Assembly: GCA_002634385.1 (NCBI GenBank)
Contig: NSJL01000013.1
Span: 56,865-120,864 of the forward strand
Length of the DNA stretch: 64,000 bases
Direction of reading: 5' to 3'
From: Nitrospira sp.
Lineage (GTDB): Bacteria > Nitrospirota > Thermodesulfovibrionia > Thermodesulfovibrionales > Dissulfurispiraceae
Shown here: positions 9,235 to 16,434 of the stretch, one piece after another
How positions within the stretch are numbered: position 1 is the stretch's first letter
Layout: every line of letters begins with the position of its first letter
Notes under the pieces: generated by a model
Databases searched by the model: none
What the model saw: the letters and a program-made list of their open reading frames with translations, nothing else
Told to the model about the DNA's origin: nothing
Made by a program: the position numbers and the translations under genes

Positions 9235-9711
9235 CTACGCTCCGCCCTGCCGATCACTCTTTCTCGTCTCTTCCGTAAAGACGGAATCGGGGACGCCTTC
9301 AACGAGAATCTCCCGCGCATGCTCATTATGGTAGCTCAAGGTAACCGTGACGGCGCCGCCGGGAAGAGAGGAGAGCCGTTCCGACCACTCCACCACCGCA
9401 ACGCCTCCGGATTCGATGTACTCCCAGATTCCCAACGCCTCGCTGTCCTCCTCTCCTTCCATGCGGTAAAGGTCGATATGGTAAAAAGGGGGAGTGGTTT
9501 CGTATTCGGCGGCAATGACGAAGCTGGCGCTCCCGATATCCCTTTCAGGTATCCCGAAAGCAGAGGCGATTCCCTTGATAAAGGTTGTTTTCCCGGCTCC
9601 GAGATCCCCGAAGAGGAAGACGGCACCCGTTTTTTTCTTTTCCTTCAGAAACCTGCCAAGGGCACGGCCTGCCGCTTCCGTCTCCTCAGGCGATTCCGTA
9701 ATTATTCTCAT
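9235..9711 (-). CDS. tsaE: tRNA t6A modification ATPase TsaE
   Basis: TsaE is the ATPase partner of TsaB/TsaD in N6-threonylcarbamoyladenosine synthesis at tRNA position 37. The product of 158 residues has Walker A (FLFGDLGAGKTTFIKGI), a switch region (SASFVIAAEY), the HIDLYRMEG motif and VVEWSERL near the Walker B end. ATG 9711 is chosen because GGAG lies 8 bases upstream and residues before it are not family-like. It abuts nadK without a gap. Confidence 0.93.
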   Translation of the reverse strand: MRIITESPEETEAAGRALGRFLKEKKKTGAVFLFGDLGAGKTTFIKGIASAFGIPERDIGSASFVIAAEYETTPPFYHIDLYRMEGEEDSEALGIWEYIESGGVAVVEWSERLSSLPGGAVTVTLSYHNEHAREILVEGVPDSVFTEETRKSDRQGGA

Positions 9712-9753
9712 AAAGGCCGCTCCGAGCCGTTTTACCCTCCGCACTCCTCTTCT

Positions 9754-10203
9754 TTATTTCGTCATCCCTTTGACAACATCTATCTTGCCGATGATGCCCC
9801 GGAGAGTCTTCCCCTCCACGACAGGAATAAGATGCACCTTCTTTTCAGACATGATGGTGGCGATCTCTTCCACCGTGGTGTCCCCGGTAACGGTGATCAC
9901 CTCTTTTGTATAGATATCGCCTACGGCTGTCGCGGCCATCTTTTTAATCTCTTTCTCGATGGTCCCGGGGCTCTCGAGCATGATATAGGCATCGAAAAGC
10001 CTCATGACCGTAGGGATATGCAGCCTCTTGTTCCGGCTGATAAGGTCATGCTCCGTGACAATGCCGATCAGTTCCCCCCGGTCATTCACCACAGGGGCGC
10101 CGCTTATTCTGTGTTCCGTGAGGAGCTTCGCAAGCTCCTCCACCGTTGTGGAGGGCTTTACGGTAATCACCTCACGCGTCATGATATCTTTCGCTCGCAG
10201 CAT
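9754..10203 (-). CDS. Two-CBS-domain protein
   Basis: The 149-residue protein consists of two CBS motifs, about residues 5-60 (DIMTREVITVKPSTTVEELA ... GIVTEHDLI) and 95-149 (DIYTKEVITVTGDTTVEEIA ... GIIGKIDVVKG), with no other domain. Such Bateman pairs bind adenosine nucleotides and regulate a partner. Its partner is not evident here. It precedes tsaE by 42 bases and has its own promoter (TTGTCT-17-TATAAT), so it heads the tsaE-nadK transcript. Confidence 0.9.
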   Translation of the reverse strand: MLRAKDIMTREVITVKPSTTVEELAKLLTEHRISGAPVVNDRGELIGIVTEHDLISRNKRLHIPTVMRLFDAYIMLESPGTIEKEIKKMAATAVGDIYTKEVITVTGDTTVEEIATIMSEKKVHLIPVVEGKTLRGIIGKIDVVKGMTK

Positions 10204-10245
10204 GTCCTCTCCTTATACCGTTCAGTTACCGCTTCGGGTGCTTTT

Positions 10246-10274
10246 ATTATAAACCACAACTCCGATTCAGACAA
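10246..10274 (-). promoter_or_regulatory. Sigma-70-type promoter for the CBS-tsaE-nadK operon
   Basis: On the minus strand TTGTCT at 10274-10269 and TATAAT at 10251-10246 are 17 bp apart. The start of the CBS gene lies 43 bases downstream. The -35 box overlaps the end of pgeF. Confidence 0.55.
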
Positions 10275-10956
10275 TTCCTATGAATCCGCACTGCCGCCCT
10301 GTCGTTCCTTTGCCGAACCGGTAGGAATAATATTTATGGGGCAGGCAGAAAGTACATTCGTCGGATACCCATATGTTTTCCGGGGGAATGCCGAGAGAAA
10401 GGGCCTGCAGCCTGTTGGCCAAGGGCAGATCTATATAGTATTTCTCTCCCTTCTTCCGGTAATACTCCCCTTCACCTGAGGCCTTACGGACCGCTTCGAC
10501 CACCTCATGCCCTACTTCGTAGCAGCATCCCTTGATGCTCGGTCCCACCGCCACCAGGATATCGGAAGGGTCGGAAGAAAACCGCTCCCCCATCGCATGA
10601 ACCGTACCCTTCAGGATTCCGGCCCCGGTCCCCCTCCAGCCGGCGTGGACGGCGCCCACTACCTGTCTCTTTCTGTCATACAGGAGAAGAGGAACACAGT
10701 CCGCCACCTGGATGCCGATAAGGACCCCTGCTCTGTTCGTCACCACCGCGTCAGCAATCCCCGGCTCCAGATCATGATCCACCACTACAACCCGGTCCGT
10801 ATGCTTCTGAAGGGGAAGATAGAGGTGCGATACGGGAAGGGCGAGTATCCGGGCCACCGCCTTCAGGTCGCCATTCAGCGCCTTCGTCGTAAAGAAGCCC
10901 CGTACGGGCAGACCTGCCAAAAGGGGAGGAAGCACCATGCCTGATGTATCAACCAT
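10267..10956 (-). CDS. pgeF: Polyphenol oxidase/purine nucleoside phosphorylase-type protein PgeF (YfiH)
   Basis: The YfiH family includes purine nucleosidases/phosphorylases and a peptidoglycan-editing enzyme that clears UDP-MurNAc-L-Ser. The product has about 229 residues. The zinc site is visible as the QKHTD histidine, the VADCVPLLL cysteine and the VHAGWRGT histidine, with IKGCCYEVG and DECTFC further on. ATG 10956 is preferred because GGAGGGG lies 9 bases upstream; a GTG at 10974, overlapping the nnr stop, is possible. It is the second gene of the nnr operon. Confidence 0.92.
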   Translation of the reverse strand: MVDTSGMVLPPLLAGLPVRGFFTTKALNGDLKAVARILALPVSHLYLPLQKHTDRVVVVDHDLEPGIADAVVTNRAGVLIGIQVADCVPLLLYDRKRQVVGAVHAGWRGTGAGILKGTVHAMGERFSSDPSDILVAVGPSIKGCCYEVGHEVVEAVRKASGEGEYYRKKGEKYYIDLPLANRLQALSLGIPPENIWVSDECTFCLPHKYYSYRFGKGTTGRQCGFIGIV

Positions 10957-10973
10957 AGAATCCTTCCCCTCCA

Positions 10974-12542
10974 CTACTTCTCTTTACCCGTACGGCAAGC
11001 GGCAAAGGCATCGGGAAGGGAGTGGATAATGTCCGAGGCAATGAGAGAGTGCTCCCCCTTCTGCGCGGCCGCGCAGTCCCCCGCGAGCCCGTGGAGATAG
11101 ACTCCGAGCACCGCTGCATGCAGCGGGCTCATCTCCTGTCCCAAAAGGGAAGCGATCACTCCCGTCAGCACATCCCCGGAGCCGCCGGTGGCCATTCCGG
11201 GATTGCCGGAAGTATTCAGAAACGCATTTCCTTCCGGAGAAGCGGTTACCGTGGGGACCCCTTTCAGGACGAGATACGTGCCCGTCTCCTTTGCAAAGGA
11301 CAGCGCTATGTCGATCCTTTCCCGCTCCACCTCCCCGCTGCCGTATCCCGAGCCGGGCAGAAGACGTGCCATTTCCCCGGGATGGGGAGTGAGGACGACA
11401 GGGGACTTCGCGCTCCCCAGGAGATCCCTGATTCCCTTTTCGTCCCCCGCTGCCCTGCCCAGGGCATTGATACCGTCCGCGTCGATGACCAGGGGCACGG
11501 TGGACCTCTTCACCAGCTCCTCCATCACCCGCAGTGTCCCGCCGGAAACCCCTATACCGGGACCGACAGCAATCACATCGGTTTTCTGCGCGGAGAATTC
11601 GAGGATCTCCTCCGCCGATCCCGTCCCCAGCATGCCGGTGCCGTCGTCGGGCAGAGGGATGCACATCTCCTCGGTCACCCCTCCCTGGAAAACATCCAGC
11701 AGCGTTTCGGGTACCCCAAGAGTCACCAGCCCCGTTCCGCTCCGGAGGCACGCCCGCGCCGTCATCAGGGCCGCACCCGTCTTTCCCCGGGAGCCCGCAA
11801 TAACGAGGACATGACCGTAATCTCCCTTGTAGGAATTCCTCCGTCGCGGTGCGATCATGCCCGCTACCGAGTCCCTGTCGACCCTTTCCACAGGAATCGT
11901 ATCCGCAGCAACGAGAGAAGAGGGAAAGCCGATATCCTCGACAAAAAGAGCACCCGCATACCCTGCGCCGGGATACAGGAGATGTCCCCTCTTCGGGAGA
12001 CCGAAGGTGACCGTATAATCAGCCGCTATTGCCTCCCCCATTACCTCCCCGGTATCGGAGGAGATGCCCGAGGGAATATCAACGGAAATCACCGGAACGT
12101 CCGTAGCGTTTACCCGCGAAAACAGCCGGGCAAGCTCCCCCTGCACCGGCCTGCCGAGCCCGGTACCGAAAAGGGCATCGATCACCACTGCATCGCGAAA
12201 CTCTTCCGCTTCCACCGTTCTGCAGAAGGTCACGGGAACGCCCATTTTCTTTGCAATCCGGTATTGCGCGGCGCAATCGGGGCTCAGGGCACCCTTTTTC
12301 GCCAGAAGAAAGACCTGCACCGCATTTCCCCCGTTGAAAAGATCCCGTGCCGCCACCAGTCCGTCGCCGCCGTTGTTGCCGCCCCCGCAGAGGACCACCG
12401 CCTTTTTCCGGGGAAAGAACTCCCGCACCTTCCGCGCGACAGCGAGCCCCGCCCTCTCCATCAGCACAGGGCCGGGGATGCCGTACTCTTCGATGGTAAT
12501 TCTGTCGATCTCCCTCATCTCCTGCGCGGTGGCTACCTTCAT
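10974..12542 (-). CDS. nnr: Bifunctional NAD(P)H-hydrate epimerase / ADP-dependent dehydratase
   Basis: This repair enzyme restores NAD(P)H from its damaged hydrates. The 522-residue fusion has an N-terminal epimerase domain (about 1-215; MERAGLAVA, GGGNNGGDGLVAARDL, VDIPSGISSDTG) and a C-terminal ribokinase-like dehydratase (about 230-510; GSRGKTGAALMTARA, VLTPHPGEMARL, NTSGNPGMATGGSGDVLTG with the catalytic Asp). Both halves look intact. A TTGAGG-17-TATAAT promoter lies 49 bases upstream. pgeF follows. Confidence 0.97.
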   Translation of the reverse strand: MKVATAQEMREIDRITIEEYGIPGPVLMERAGLAVARKVREFFPRKKAVVLCGGGNNGGDGLVAARDLFNGGNAVQVFLLAKKGALSPDCAAQYRIAKKMGVPVTFCRTVEAEEFRDAVVIDALFGTGLGRPVQGELARLFSRVNATDVPVISVDIPSGISSDTGEVMGEAIAADYTVTFGLPKRGHLLYPGAGYAGALFVEDIGFPSSLVAADTIPVERVDRDSVAGMIAPRRRNSYKGDYGHVLVIAGSRGKTGAALMTARACLRSGTGLVTLGVPETLLDVFQGGVTEEMCIPLPDDGTGMLGTGSAEEILEFSAQKTDVIAVGPGIGVSGGTLRVMEELVKRSTVPLVIDADGINALGRAAGDEKGIRDLLGSAKSPVVLTPHPGEMARLLPGSGYGSGEVERERIDIALSFAKETGTYLVLKGVPTVTASPEGNAFLNTSGNPGMATGGSGDVLTGVIASLLGQEMSPLHAAVLGVYLHGLAGDCAAAQKGEHSLIASDIIHSLPDAFAACRTGKEK

Positions 12543-12590
12543 CGGGCTCTCCTCTCCGGAATACTTGGAATACTGCGGAAATGCAGGATT

Positions 12591-12619
12591 ATTATAGCAC
12601 TAACAACAGCCCTCCTCAA
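12591..12619 (-). promoter_or_regulatory. Sigma-70-type promoter for nnr-pgeF
   Basis: On the minus strand TTGAGG (12619-12614) and TATAAT (12596-12591) are separated by 17 bp. The nnr ATG is 49 bases downstream. Confidence 0.5.
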
Positions 12620-13017
12620 TTACTATTCAGGCACGGAGAAGGCAGCAGGGGGGAAAGAGGTAGCGGGAGCGTATTGTTGCGTCTCTTGACGATAAGGAAA
12701 CGACCACACAAGAAACTGTCTGAATAGGCATCCTCCGGCATGGGTCCAGGGGGCACCCTCTTTCTTTGCGAGTGAATTCCTCCCTGATCTCAGGGGATCT
12801 CCTGATCTGATATCTCCCCTGATTCCCTTCACGCATTCAAGGGGGACAGGACGTGTTTTCCCTATGTCCGGCCCCCTCTGCTATCCCAGACGCTCGCTGC
12901 AGAGAAAAGGATACCCCCTTGCCCCCCTACATGTTTTGCTTCAGAATCCGTCACCCCGGAGAAAGCCTGAGCTCCTCTACTCCGTCACCCCGGAGAGAGT
13001 CAGAATCCCTCAAAGCC

Positions 13018-13109
13018 GTCACCCCGGCGAAAGCCGGGGTCCAGAGTCTCTGAACCGGAGTCTTTCGGAAAAGGACTGGATCCCGGCTCAGAGGATCCGC
13101 CGGGATGAC
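13018..13109. repeat. Dispersed repeat, family B
   Basis: A 92-bp unit beginning gtcaccccggcgaaagccgg and ending cgggatgac, with inner arms (ccagagtc/gactgg). The stretch agtctttcggaaaaggactg is identical to the copy at 36216-36323. This is the common bacterial palindromic repeat type that starts gtcaccccgg. Confidence 0.8.
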
Positions 13110-13289
13110 GACAGAAGAAAAGAGAGGGGAGAGGGACCCCCTCTTTCTCTCTCTCCCAAAAGGAATGCATGTTTGATGGGCATGCATGATGAAGGAGAGG
13201 GGAGTCCTTGACAAGAATAAACCAGGGGACAGGGGGTGAGTGCTCCCTCTCTCAGAGAGGGGAGGAGGGGAGTTCTGAGCGGACCTTAG

Positions 13290-13402
13290 CTCTTGTTCGT
13301 CTCCTCTCTTCGTGAAACGGAGTGGCCACCACAGTGCATGTTTGAGCGGAAGCGAGTTTGCGCTGTGGTAACGGAGTGAGCGGTAGAGAGGCAGAACAAG
13401 AG
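13290..13402. repeat. Hairpin repeat, family E, copy 2
   Basis: A 113-bp element with perfect 9-bp outer arms (CTCTTGTTC at 13290-13298 and GAACAAGAG at 13394-13402) and inner arms (ACCACAG 13328-13334 and CTGTGGT 13363-13369). The order of blocks (cgtctc, gaaacgg, gccacc, tttgagcgg, gagtttg, gtggta, gagaggcag) matches the copy at 41664-41765. Confidence 0.65.
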
Positions 13403-13776
13403 GTCGGGGAGTGAAGGACTCCTTGACTCCCCTGACACGGAACAGAGGGGAGAGGTCAGCGGAGAGCCTACCCGGAGGAGACAAGGATCTGAACAACTAT
13501 CCGCGAGGGAATACCATGATCCTGTCGCATTGCAAGGATATCGAATCCCCCTGCCCCGACCCTCCCCCGACAGAGAGCGCATTAGCATGAATCCATTGCA
13601 CTGGAGATACAGAAATCTCTTGTGAGAACGATGACTCCACACTACTTTTTATAACGCAATAGATATATCGCTACTATTGATCGCACCCCCAGGCGCTGAG
13701 CCGGTAGGTAACGTTTTGTGATTTATGCTAAGATGTGAATGAAAATGATAGTACCGTCACGGGAAAGGAGCTCTCC

Positions 13777-14865
13777 ATGGTCATCGGCGTTCCAAAAGAG
13801 GTAAAGAAAGAGGAATACAGGGTCGGCATGACTCCCCCCGGAATTGCAGAACTGAAAAGGGACGGTCATTCTCTCCTCGTCGAGACCGGTGCGGGAGCGG
13901 GAAGCGGATTCGGCGATGAGGAGTATCGTGCCGCCGGGGCAGAGCTGATGGACAGGGCCTCTCTTTTCCGGAAGGCGGACCTCATCGTAAAGGTCAAGGA
14001 GCCGGTTGCCGCGGAGTACGACCTCCTCCGCGAAGGGCAGATCCTCTTTACGTATCTTCATCTCGCACCCAACCGGGAACTCACCGAACTCCTCCTCCGC
14101 AGAAAGGTCACCGGTTTTGCCTATGAGACCCTGGAGAAGAACGGCGGGCTTCCCCTCCTTCTCCCCATGAGCGAGATCGCGGGCAGGATGGCACCTTTGA
14201 TGGGGGCAGTGTATCTCCAGAAAATCCATGGGGGAGAGGGGGTGCTCCCTACCGGGACAGTGGGGGTGAAGCCTGCAAAAACGGTTATCCTGGGGGCGGG
14301 TGTCGTGGGAACCAATGCCGCCCGTATCAGCATGGGGATCGGCATGGAGACGGTCGTCATCGACAAAAGCACGGAAAGGCTCCAGAAGATCGACGAACTG
14401 TTCCTCGGGAGAGTAAAGACCTTGCCCGTCACCGCGCATGCCGTCCGGGAGGAGGTACGGTACGCCGATATTGTTGTCGGCGCCGTTCTCGTGCCGGGGG
14501 GCAGGACCCCCCTGCTCATCACGAAGGAGATGCTCCCGACAATGAGGAGAGGAGCGGTGATTGTCGATGTGTCCGTGGACCAGGGCGGCTGTGCGGAGAC
14601 ATCGAGACCCACCACTCATGACAGTCCCGTCTACATAGTAGAGGGGGTGCTCCACTACGCGGTATCGAATATGCCGGGGGCGTATCCGCGCACCTCCACT
14701 CTCGCCCTCACCAATACGACGCTCCCCTACATCAGAATGCTGGCAAACAGCGGGGTCGAGGGGGCACTGAGAGAGGACGCCCCGCTGCGCAGCGCACTGA
14801 ATACCTACCGGGGGGAAATCATGAACAAGGCCCTCGCAGAATCCATGGGACTGAGCGGGATATAG
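13777..14865 (+). CDS. ald: Alanine dehydrogenase
   Basis: Ald interconverts L-alanine and pyruvate with NAD and ammonia. The 362-residue product has the N-terminal MVIGVPKEVKKEEYRVGMTP, VKVKEP with the pyruvate-binding lysine, FTYLHLA with the catalytic histidine, the Rossmann GAGVVGTNAA and the VDVSVDQGGCAETSRPTTH motif. ATG 13777 is preferred over the upstream GTG because AAAGGAG lies 6 bases before it and it is the family N-terminus. It is preceded by the repeat island and stands alone. Confidence 0.97.
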   Translation: MVIGVPKEVKKEEYRVGMTPPGIAELKRDGHSLLVETGAGAGSGFGDEEYRAAGAELMDRASLFRKADLIVKVKEPVAAEYDLLREGQILFTYLHLAPNRELTELLLRRKVTGFAYETLEKNGGLPLLLPMSEIAGRMAPLMGAVYLQKIHGGEGVLPTGTVGVKPAKTVILGAGVVGTNAARISMGIGMETVVIDKSTERLQKIDELFLGRVKTLPVTAHAVREEVRYADIVVGAVLVPGGRTPLLITKEMLPTMRRGAVIVDVSVDQGGCAETSRPTTHDSPVYIVEGVLHYAVSNMPGAYPRTSTLALTNTTLPYIRMLANSGVEGALREDAPLRSALNTYRGEIMNKALAESMGLSGI

Positions 14866-14903
14866 CGGGGCAATCTGAATTCACCTCCCCTCGCATCTCC
14901 TCA

Positions 14904-14933
14904 TTGACAGGGCTTCCGTAAAGCTGCTATGCT
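14904..14933 (+). promoter_or_regulatory. Sigma-70 promoter of the DEAD-box helicase
   Basis: TTGACA at 14904-14909 and TATGCT at 14928-14933 are 18 bp apart. Transcription would begin near 14940, giving a leader of about 95 bases before the helicase ATG, with a terminator hairpin inside it. Confidence 0.65.
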
Positions 14934-14978
14934 TGATGATCACAACTGCTGTACCCGGATAAAAACTACATCATAGTA

Positions 14979-15006
14979 AGCCCCGGAATACACCGGGGCT
15001 TTTTTT
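14979..15006 (+). terminator. Intrinsic terminator in the helicase leader (possible attenuator)
   Basis: AGCCCCGG (14979-14986) pairs with CCGGGGCT (14993-15000) around a 6-base loop and is followed by six T. It lies downstream of the TTGACA promoter and 30 bases before the helicase start, so it would stop the helicase transcript itself unless bypassed. It could also end read-through from ald. An upstream CCCGG at 14954-14958 could compete for the right arm. Confidence 0.75.
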
Positions 15007-15035
15007 GTCCCCGACGGCAGAAAAAAAGGAGCTTA

Positions 15036-16313
15036 ATGGAATTCCAGACATTTAACTTGCACCCCCACGTTGCGGCCGGAATTGCGGCTGCTGGATACAG
15101 CACGCCGACGCCGATCCAGGCACAGGCAATCCCGCCGGTCCTGACGGGACGCGACATCATGGGACTGGCGCAGACAGGCACCGGCAAGACCGCCGCCTTC
15201 GTCCTGCCCATCCTGCATCGACTCATGCACGGAGGCCGCCGCCACGTTCGGGCCCTCGTCATCGCCCCCACCCGCGAACTGGCGGAGCAGATCCACGAGG
15301 CGATCTGCAGCCTGGGACAGAAGACAGGACTCCGGAGCGCCACCGTCTATGGCGGCGTGGGCATGGGTCCCCAGGTCGATAAGCTGAAACGCGGCGTTGA
15401 AATTGTAGTAGCCTGCCCCGGACGCCTCCTCGACCACATCGGTCAGGGGACGATCGACCTCTCCCGGTTGGAGGTGCTGGTTCTCGACGAGGCCGACCAT
15501 ATGTTCGATATGGGCTTTCTCCCCGATATCCGGCGGATACTCAAACATCTCCCCCGGCAAAGGCAGACACTGCTCTTCTCGGCCACCATGCCCGATGCAA
15601 TACGGCATCTTGCCCATGACGTCCTGAATGATCCGGTCACGATCCAGGTGAGCACCACCGCACCGGCGGAAACCGTCAGCCATGCCATCTACCCGGTACC
15701 GCAGCATTTGAAAACACCCTTGCTTATCAAGCTGTTACGCCATTCCGCTACCGAGTCCGTTCTGATATTCACCCGCACCAAACACCGGGCCAAACGCCTG
15801 GCGGAACAACTGGAAAAGATCGGCCACCGGACGGCCTCTCTGCAGGGAAACCTCTCGCAATCGCGGAGGCAGGCCGCTATGAATGGTTTCCGTAACGGCA
15901 CCTTTCAGATCCTGGTGGCGACCGATATCGCTGCCCGTGGGATCGATGTGACACAGATATCCCACGTCATCAACTATGATATCCCCGATACCACCGAGGC
16001 GTACATTCACCGCATCGGCAGGACCGGCCGCGCTGCCCGGAGCGGAGATGCATACACCCTGGTCACGAAAGAGGATACGGAGATGGTGCGCGGCATCGAA
16101 CGGGTCCTCGGTGCCTCTATCGAGCGACGCATGGTGGAGGGGTTTGATTACAACGCCCCCGCACCGGAGAGGGATAACGGGGTTGTCCGCCCTCCGCGCC
16201 AACCGGCCCCGGCCCGCAAGCCGGGTGAGGCGAGGGAAGCAGGCAGACACGGGAGGAGCGCCCTTCCGGCAAAGAACTCTCCGTCAAGGAAGACTGCAGG
16301 GAGACATAGATAG
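15036..16313 (+). CDS. rhlE: DEAD-box RNA helicase (RhlE-like)
   Basis: An ATP-dependent RNA helicase of 425 residues. Visible motifs are Q (GYSTPTPIQAQAIP), I (AQTGTGKT), Ia (APTRELAEQ), II (VLDEADHMFDMGF), III (FSATMP), IV-V (ATDIAARGIDV) and VI (HRIGRTGRA). A Pro/Arg-rich basic tail from about residue 370 (REAGRHGRSALPAKNS) would bind RNA. AAAGGAG precedes the ATG. These enzymes act in ribosome assembly and RNA turnover, often in the cold. The leader carries a promoter and a terminator, which suggests control by attenuation. Confidence 0.95.
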   Translation: MEFQTFNLHPHVAAGIAAAGYSTPTPIQAQAIPPVLTGRDIMGLAQTGTGKTAAFVLPILHRLMHGGRRHVRALVIAPTRELAEQIHEAICSLGQKTGLRSATVYGGVGMGPQVDKLKRGVEIVVACPGRLLDHIGQGTIDLSRLEVLVLDEADHMFDMGFLPDIRRILKHLPRQRQTLLFSATMPDAIRHLAHDVLNDPVTIQVSTTAPAETVSHAIYPVPQHLKTPLLIKLLRHSATESVLIFTRTKHRAKRLAEQLEKIGHRTASLQGNLSQSRRQAAMNGFRNGTFQILVATDIAARGIDVTQISHVINYDIPDTTEAYIHRIGRTGRAARSGDAYTLVTKEDTEMVRGIERVLGASIERRMVEGFDYNAPAPERDNGVVRPPRQPAPARKPGEAREAGRHGRSALPAKNSPSRKTAGRHR

Positions 16314-16314
16314 G

Positions 16315-16354
16315 GGAGAGGGCAGCCGGACAGTACACTCCGGCTGCCCTCTCC
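16315..16354. terminator. Strong stem-loop between convergent genes
   Basis: A perfect 15-bp stem (GGAGAGGGCAGCCGG at 16315-16329 with its complement at 16340-16354) and a 10-base loop, 2 bases after the helicase stop. There is no T-run on the plus side, so it may protect the 3' end or act in both directions toward the convergent GGDEF/EAL gene. Confidence 0.6.
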
Positions 16355-16434
16355 TCGCAGAATTCAGTAATGATTTCCTCCCCGTTACTCTGCACTTTTG
16401 TGGAATGGCATTACTCCGGAAATGCGTACACGAC

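Larger units (their letters stand above)
12638..13650. repeat. Island of nested dispersed repeats without genes
   Basis: This roughly 1-kb stretch between nnr and ald has no credible gene. It starts (12638-12735) with the left half of the family D/E element seen whole at 41590-41800 (ggcagcaggggggaa, then gcgtctct...cgaccac...aactgtctga) and ends (13603-13647) with its right tail (agaaatctct..gagaacgatgactcc). Inside lie partial and whole family B units (from about 12950, whole at 13018-13109) and a second hairpin element (13290-13402). The order suggests that later repeats inserted into an older copy. Confidence 0.65.

Noticed and set aside
8614..10479. A 621-codon open frame on the plus strand.
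   Set aside because: It is antisense to nadK, tsaE, the CBS gene and pgeF, which have clear family motifs; GC-rich codons keep the opposite frame open.
11022..12689. A 555-codon frame on the plus strand.
   Set aside because: It is antisense to nnr and shows no family motif.
12597..13776. Several ORFs of 60-180 codons in the gap between nnr and ald.
   Set aside because: All run through dispersed repeats, lack good ribosome sites and have low-complexity Ser/Arg/Pro translations.
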